DNA of 64,000 nt from Lycorma delicatula (lineage: Eukaryota; Arthropoda; Insecta; Hemiptera; Fulgoridae). Below are positions 58,081 through 64,000 of the stretch, piece by piece. The first letter of the stretch is position 1, and each line of letters begins with the position of its first letter. The stretch spans positions 77,411,189-77,475,188 of the forward strand of contig NC_134455.1 in assembly GCF_047948215.1 (NCBI RefSeq). The letters are read 5' to 3'. The translations under genes were made by a program, and so were the position numbers. Under the pieces are notes generated by a model. It worked only from the letters and a program-made list of their open reading frames with translations. It was not told where the DNA came from and did not search any database.

Positions 58081-59040
58081 AATGAGTGATACCACAAAAT
58101 TTGTTTTCATTTGGAGAGTTGACATGGATATTAATTTACAGTAAAGTAAATACAAATGGATTGACTGCTGTGCGTGAATACCGGGAAAATTATCCAGATG
58201 GAAGAGTATCAGATCGTAAAACACTTGAAACGATTTTGAGAAACAGGTATGCTTAAACCACAGCGATACGATGGTGGTCGAGAACGTTTTGTGAGAAATG
58301 CCAACACCAAAGAAGTAAAATTGAATGCGGTACAATTATCTCCCACCTCAGGCAGCAGAAGGTTGTCATATCGCTTTCATCTTTCGTAATCAAATGTGTG
58401 GCCACCTTTACGGGAGAAAGAGTTCCATACAACACGTGTGCAAAAGTTATTACCAACTGATTTTGATATACTGATGAAGTTCTGAGGAATCATTCCGATT
58501 TCCTAAGTAATATTCTTATTACTGATGAATCCTGTTTTACAAGAAATGGCATTGTAAATTACAGAAAAACTCGCCGTTGGGCAGAAGAAAATCTCCACGA
58601 GACTGTTACAAGTTATTTCCAACGCACTATTACGTTTAACGTGTGGTATGGTCTTCTTGGTGATAATTTCATAAATCCAAGGCTCAATTGATAGCGGTAC
58701 TTGCACTTTTTGCAAAATAAATCTGATGGAACTCTTGGAAGATATTCAGCTTACAAATAGAGTGTAGATGTCGTTTTTCAATGATGTCCTTTAATTTAAG
58801 TAACACTTTTAGTGAGCAATGGATTGGTCGAAACGGACCAGTAATACGACCATCTCGATCTCCCGAACTCACACCACCTGAAGTTTTCCTTTGGGGTTGG
58901 ATGGACGTTCGTCTCTTCCGCTCGCATTGGCACATAAGAAGAGTTGAAACATCGTATAATTGAAGCTGTAGCTACTATTAGGAATAATAGTGATGCTATT
59001 GGACGTGCCCGACTAGCATGTATTCGCCGAGATAAACTAT
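58081..59040 (+). pseudogene. Mariner-like transposase, broken
   Basis: This is a DDE/D transposase remnant framed by the long inverted repeats. The N-terminal domain shows NGLTAVREYRENYPDGRVSD and RKTLETILRN (58150-58245). The first catalytic block is FLSNILITDESCFTRNGIVN (58500-58555), followed by RRWAEENLHE and TFNVWYGLLGDNFI. The second D block (normally QHDGAPAH) is eroded near 58770-58800, with AATGATG left and stops around it. The C-terminal block reads EQWIGRNGPVIRP, SRSPELTPPEVFLWGWMD (58811-58910). The usual RSPDLTP.DFFLWG has both Asp positions replaced by Glu here, including the third catalytic position. Early stops, shifts and the lost middle make it inactive. Confidence 0.8.
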
Positions 59041-59262
59041 GAAGCCCTTAACAGAATAGCGGCCATATTCAGCAACTGGTTTTTGAAGAAATATTTGCAA
59101 CTTCATCAAGTTACGATTTTTATATTTAATAATTTTTAGGAAAAAGTACGTGATTTTTTTAAAAATTTATTCTTATTAATTTTTTTTTGTTAGTTATTTT
59201 ATATTTGTTTTCATTTATATTATGCTGTTCAAACATTGGTAAAAATTCTTCTGTTTAAAATG

Positions 59263-59763
59263 CATCACTTTTCCGATCCAGTGTTTGTGTTTTGTTTTTG
59301 ATTAATGTTGAACCTCTCGAATTTATGTTTAATTTTAATAGACATTATTGACATAATTTTCCTCATAGTTAAATTCTCTTTAAATTTAACTAGAAATTTT
59401 AGTTGATTATTGGTAAATTAACAAAATTATTTTATTCCGATCATAAAAAGTCTACTTTCCGATAAAAATATTTCACGTTTTACCACATTTTTGTTAAAAG
59501 TTAAGTGACATAGGGATCTGGGACCACTTTTATTAAATTTCTTAAATGAAAAACCAAAAGAAATCTCCAAATATACCCCAAGATTTGTGCCCGTAGAATT
59601 TTAGTTCAATTTAATTTCACAAAGGAAGCAGAAAGTAATACTGAATGTTTCGAAAACTGATAGTAGCTACCGAACCGTTTTCTGACTACATGAACCTTTT
59701 TTTCTTATTTTTGGCTGTAAAATCATCTTCCGAGAAATTTCCGTACAATTTTGAATCACTCTC
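59263..59763 (-). repeat. Right long terminal inverted repeat
   Basis: A 501-bp arm, inverted relative to 57377-57890; followed outward by TA at 59764-59765. Confidence 0.85.
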
Positions 59764-59769
59764 TACGAA

Positions 59770-60620
59770 TATGGGAGAGACTGAAACATCTGACTTTGAC
59801 TAATTACTATCATTAAAATAAAACATTTGTCATGTATGTTACCTTTGTTTTGTATTTGATAAAATTTTTCGTTGTTAGTATGGTTTTTAATATTATTATT
59901 AATTTTCAAAGTAATAATAATAAAATGTCAATAATACATTATTTAACAATTAATAACAGAGCTATGAATTTATAACAACAAAAATTACGGTTAAAAAATA
60001 AATAGCATTACGATCCGTTGCTCTGTATTAGACAGATATAAAACAACAAAGGTTATTGTTATTATTACGTTATTATTTTTAAAAATTATTTTTATTATCA
60101 ATTTTAATGTAATAGAATTAAACACTACATACGTTAATTTTTGGAACAATTGGTCACATCATTAGATTATTAACTGAAATTATTTTCTAAAAAAATACAG
60201 AAAATAATTTTTTTATTTGTGTCGGTTATGTAAAGCATATTGGAAAAAAACGTTAAATAAAAATCTAAATTACGAATCTTCAGTATTTCATCGAATCGTG
60301 TTCTACGTTCTAATCATCTACACCTAAGTCTTTATGATAACACAACCAATTTTTTAAAAAGTTAAATAATTTTTTTAAATTATGCTAATTATCTTGTATC
60401 ATAAAAATAGAAAAAAGGATAGGTTAAACTTTAAATAATCGTATTCATGATTACTTGACGATTAATAAAAAAAGAAAAAAATAGCCTTTTTCAATTCATA
60501 AATATCTGAGTTACTTTAAAAAAATTATGTGGGTAAAAAGGGAATGTGCTGGGTTTATCTTTGTTTTCTAGAACAAATGATTACAATAAAATGTGTGATA
60601 AAAAATATAGCAAACATAAT
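59770..60620. other. AT-rich stretch, no gene seen
   Basis: Nothing recognisable on either strand. Confidence 0.6.
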
Positions 60621-60627
60621 AAATTAC

Positions 60628-60775
60628 CGGTATACTTTGTTGGTTGGGGTTCAATTAACCAAACGCCCTAGGAATGGTCGGCTTGAGTCTGTACAAGACT
60701 ACTTCTCATTTACATGTCATACATATCATTCACATCTCATTAGTCCACGGAAGAGTTGCTTATTATTCATTATTG
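60628..60775 (+). mobile_element. SINE A fragment
   Basis: GGTTGGGGTTCAATTAACCA, CCTAGGAATGGTCGGCTTGA, CTGTACAAGACTAC and CATTTACATGTCATACATAT match the SINE A body. The head and tail are missing. The 125-residue frame across it is not a gene. Confidence 0.75.
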
Positions 60776-60779
60776 CAAC

Positions 60780-61785
60780 ATACATAGAGGAAAATAATAG
60801 AAATAACAGAATAAATTTCGTTAGCTTTACAGTATTTTACAGTATCAGTATAATTATTATCATTTTAAATCCAAAATATAATAGTGTCCTACGTGAGTGC
60901 TCCTAAATATTTTGGTTGATTGAGTTGTATGATGCCCCAGCAATCTTATAAATATACATCTGTACCTGCTCTTGTCATTATCGAATTTACTTAAATTTTT
61001 CATTAATTTATTTAATTCACGCAATGACATTGAGGTTTAGAGCTTACCATCAAGTACGAGTGGCAGAGAGTTCGAGATCAGGCGAACCAGTTACAAAATA
61101 ACGTCGCTGGTCAACCATACATCTTAGCGAGTGATTAAAAATATTATTACTTATAGGCGCACTCGTTATAAAAACAATGAATGCTGTACGAAAATATACC
61201 GACAAAATTTCGAAATCTGCACTAAATGCCTTAAGACGTGCTGAGTATTACTCAAAAAGATTACATAGATCATAGAACACAGGTAAATATAAATATACCA
61301 ATTAAATAGTATATTTGTGTTAATGGATAACTAACTTATTTAATATTTTTTTAATTCTCATACCAAATAATAAAAATTAATTTGTAAACTTATATTGCAG
61401 TTTTAGCGATACACGTATTTCTTTCATTTTCTTAAATCTAACTCCACTTTCTTACTTAAGGATTTTATTTAGAATACGCAAATGACCGCTGTAGGCAATA
61501 CTTCTGCACCTTTATATTTGTTCTCTTTTAATTTAAATTGAAGTTTCTATCTCTTGTTATACAAGTAAAATTTTTACTGTTCATAGTATAACTAATTGTT
61601 TCTCGGTTTTTAATTAAGAAACCAGTAACCCTCTTTTCTTTCATTTGTTCTTATCTTTATACACAACGCAACCCTTTTTCTAATAGGAATATTTATTTTA
61701 TCCATTTTTATTTCTGGCAAAAATATTTTGATGAGAAAAAACTTTTTACATCAAATAATGAAAACCACTATAATAAATATCAAAA
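60780..61785. other. AT-rich stretch, no gene seen
   Basis: The piece at 61020-61140 has a B-box-like GAGTTCGAGATC but no convincing A box. Otherwise nothing is recognisable. Confidence 0.5.
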
Positions 61786-61789
61786 TAAC

Positions 61790-62095
61790 TTTTATTCAAG
61801 CTTAAAAATTGCATTATAATTATAAGACTGGTCTTACTACATTATTTGTATATTGTCTTTATTTTACGATCTTGTAGAGATTATTCTTATTGTAGATATT
61901 TTTGGTGATAAATCTAAGTTACTCCAGTTCTAGTATTCTATTTACAGTTGATGCTTCATCTATTCCTGTTTCGGCTGTAACCTTTCCTAGGTACTTAAAG
62001 TGATTGGTGCCATTTATTTTTCCGTATACAGTCCCTATTGTCTTTTGTTTGAATGATTTTACTTCAAGATTTCCGTCCTAGTAAAGAATATATCT
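61790..62095 (-). pseudogene. LINE RT fragment, thumb region (RRxxFYxHLxRM family)
   Basis: Minus-strand reading gives GTVYGKINGTNHFKYLGKV, TAETGIDEASTVNRILELE, a stop, then LRFITKNIYNKNNLYK and KTIYKCSKTS after a shift. This is the FKYLGE.IT..G....A...RI.KME.AF..TKNIYNKK....K.RHYNTV.KP segment that precedes the YGSE motif in insect endonuclease-RT elements. It would connect to the parts kept at 53170-52620. The active-site motifs are not present. Confidence 0.65.
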
Positions 62096-62146
62096 GTAGG
62101 CCTGTTTTTTGAACTATTCCTTTTAAGTCTTGTATTTGTACTACTC

Positions 62147-62453
<307 letters not shown>

Positions 62454-64000
62454 TCACTTTCTAGGCTTTCCTTTCGGCCAACCCTTTTTACACCGCTTTT
62501 CCATTCTGCGAACGGCCTCAACTTCCGACGACAGAGTGTCTGAGGCTTCGGACATGGCATCGTCTTCTCTTTCTGACGCCAATGACGTTCGCCGGCTTAC
62601 ATCAGGTGATGAAAGCTTCAATGGTGCTGTGAGCATCGTTGCAATTGAGTCTAAACTTGCAACCGATGCACTTTCGGCGGCTGATGAACTCGATTCTATG
62701 TCTAAGGCTGTGCTTGGACCAGCTGATACAGATGCTCTCGCCACAGTTGTTCTCTGAGCTTTTGGGGCCTCTGTAGGTACAGTTTTAATATCGTCTGTGT
62801 CCGGTGCTTTTTGGATAGTTACTTGCACCTCCATTTTGGTTGACGCAGATTTTTCCTGAACTCTTGTCACAGTATCCTTAGCTATATGACTCGTCGTCGG
62901 GATGATCTTTAGATCTTTGTCGGATAAATCAAGATTTTTCTTCATTACGTCTATTGCTGGAGTTATAATCGAAGATTTTGCCGGTTTTTTAAACTGAGCT
63001 GGTACGGGTCTTCTGTCGGCGACGTCAGTCCGGGAATGAGCCTTCTCATGTTTACTTTGTTGTATCTGATGAGTCGACTCGATCTTGGAATCAAGATTCT
63101 TTCTATCATTGTCGCGAGACTTGGCGCCATCGTATTAAGCAACTGCTCCATGTTGATTTTAGGTGTGGGGGGAGCAGCAGCTGCTTCTGCGTATGAAGTC
63201 GATGGTCTAGGTGTACGTTGGTTTACAATCTTCTTCGCTTCAGGGTAGCTGACTTTTTGAAGCGTTTTAACCTCCTGAATGGCTGTTTCTGATTTGTATA
63301 CTGGGCAGTTCCTGGATCGACAGTTATGGTGCCCTTTACAGTTAATGCAGACTGGAGGGTCCTTACATGGATCACCCTCATGAATCTTCGATCCGCATAT
63401 ACAAATTTCCTGCGCTTCACATCTAGCGGCAGTGTGTCCGAAACGTTGACATCTAAAACATCTCATCGGCTGCGGAATAAATGCCCGTACATCAAGCCGA
63501 TGGATGCCAGCTCGTACCTTTTCAGGAAGACTTGGCCTATTGAATGTCAATACATGAGAGGCCGAAGGAAGAATCTCACCATTTCGTCTCATAGAAAGTC
63601 TGCGACAATGTGTCACTCCCTGACTAGACATTTCCTGCACTATTTCTTCTTCAGTACAGTTAAGAAGATCACGGCAAACAACAACTCCTCTAGATGAATT
63701 AAGTGTACTATGCGGTTGGACAGTAACCGCAAATTCACCGATCTTCTTCAACGCCTGGACTTTCTGACTTTGCATGTCGTTTATAGTTTCGACATGTAAT
63801 CCGTTAAACGTCTTACGGATATCCTTGACAGGACCACCAGCACAATTTGTAATTTCTCTAGCAATTAAGAATGGACTTACCTTTTGGAAGTTACCATTCT
63901 CTTTTGTAATGACCAAAAATCTTGGTTTGGGAACATTATTACCAAACAAAGCTTTTCTCAAATCTTTACTGATTTTATCAGCATCTTTTCTAATTCTATC
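62454..64000 (-). pseudogene. Jockey/I-type LINE ORF1 (zinc-knuckle gag-like protein), frameshifted
   Basis: This is a nucleic-acid-binding ORF1 protein of a non-LTR retrotransposon. It enters from beyond the window edge: the frame is open through 64000, so the start is not seen and the TTG at 63961 is not a real start. The first ~140 residues read after 63961 (PRFLVITKENGNFQKVSPFL onward) fit the RRM-like region of these proteins. Three zinc knuckles follow: CFRCQRFGHTAARC (residues 168-181), a variant CICGSKIHEGDPC with C-x1-C spacing (187-199), and CINCKGHHNCRSRNC (205-219). Next come TLQKVSYPEAKKIV and AEAAAAPPTP. The reading frame changes near 63080-63110. The second frame gives a Ser/Thr/Ala-rich tail (through 62454) ending GWPKGKPRK, the usual ORF1 C-terminus. 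One shift is the only lesion seen. Confidence 0.85.

Larger units (their letters stand above)
57377..59763. mobile_element. Mariner-like element with ~500-bp terminal inverted repeats
   Basis: The left arm (57377-57890) and right arm (59263-59763) are inverted copies along their whole length. The outer ends TAGAGTGACTCCAAATTGCA and (reverse complement) GAGAGTGATTCAAAATTGTA each follow a TA, the Tc1/mariner/IS630 target. Further in, CTCGGCAGATGATT pairs with CTCGGAAGATGATT, TTTAATTAAAGTGGT with TTTAATAAAAGTGGT, GGAATAAAATAA with the same, and CTGGATCGG at 57870 and 59277 closes the arms. The broken transposase occupies the space between the arms. About 2.39 kb in all. Confidence 0.85.

Noticed and set aside
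58069..58963. Several minus-strand frames of 60-88 residues
   Set aside because: They are shadows of the plus-strand mariner transposase remnant.
60529..60906. 125-residue plus-strand frame
   Set aside because: It runs through a SINE A fragment, and the rest is low-complexity AT-rich translation.
62536..62757. 73-residue plus-strand frame
   Set aside because: It is the antisense shadow of the ORF1 C-terminal tail on the minus strand.
63326..63697. 123-residue plus-strand frame
   Set aside because: It is the antisense shadow of the zinc-knuckle region of ORF1.

Overview
The window reads as non-coding, repeat-filled DNA from an animal nuclear genome. The likely source is an insect, probably a hemipteran. 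This rests on very high A+T by eye, no bacterial-style gene packing, no long intact host ORF, and many decayed copies of arthropod-type transposable elements: jockey-like and CR1-like LINEs, an R1-clade gag, mariner-like transposases, tRNA-derived SINEs and a Helitron scrap. The species guess is inference. I found no convincing host exon, true tRNA, rRNA, CRISPR array or virus-derived gene.

Layout. 1-3.0 kb is a GC-richer block with pieces of an R1/TRAS-type LINE ORF1, an unexplained 1.5 kb GC-rich interruption, and a 3' region with three ~58-bp repeats. 3.3-4.0 kb is an antisense LINE reverse transcriptase (RT) remnant. 5-11 kb holds four copies of one unnamed repeat and two copies of a tRNA-derived SINE (SINE A). 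11-25 kb is mostly AT-rich sequence with a ~337-bp fold-back element at 14.1-14.5 kb, stacked hairpins at 15.1 kb, tRNA-like SINE heads at 18.3-18.8 kb, a LINE tail at 21.3 kb and microsatellites. 26.0-26.9 kb is the 3' end of a jockey-like LINE; a second copy is at 46.1-46.7 kb. 33.5-35.0 kb is a nest: a jockey RT C-terminus split by a SINE A copy with a 14-bp target-site duplication, then a YADD RT fragment, then a second SINE A copy in the opposite orientation.

35.8-36.7 kb is a decayed mariner-like transposase. 44.3, 52.6-53.2 and 61.8-62.1 kb hold fragments of one RT family. 48.7 kb has a Helitron-type helicase-like fragment. 54.5-55.6 kb is a CR1-like RT remnant. 57.4-59.8 kb is a nearly complete mariner-like element with unusually long (~500 bp) terminal inverted repeats around a broken transposase. 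The right edge (62.3-64.0 kb) is a minus-strand jockey/I-type ORF1 with zinc knuckles that joins directly to a LINE 3' tail, poly(A) and a long (TAA)n tract, with no RT ORF between them.

Nothing here works together as a host pathway. The only functional logic is mobile-element biology: autonomous LINEs as likely mobilisers of SINEs and truncated elements, and a transposase framed by its own inverted repeats. The most unusual structures are the long-TIR mariner, the ORF1-only LINE, the 337-bp fold-back element and the inverted SINE pair.
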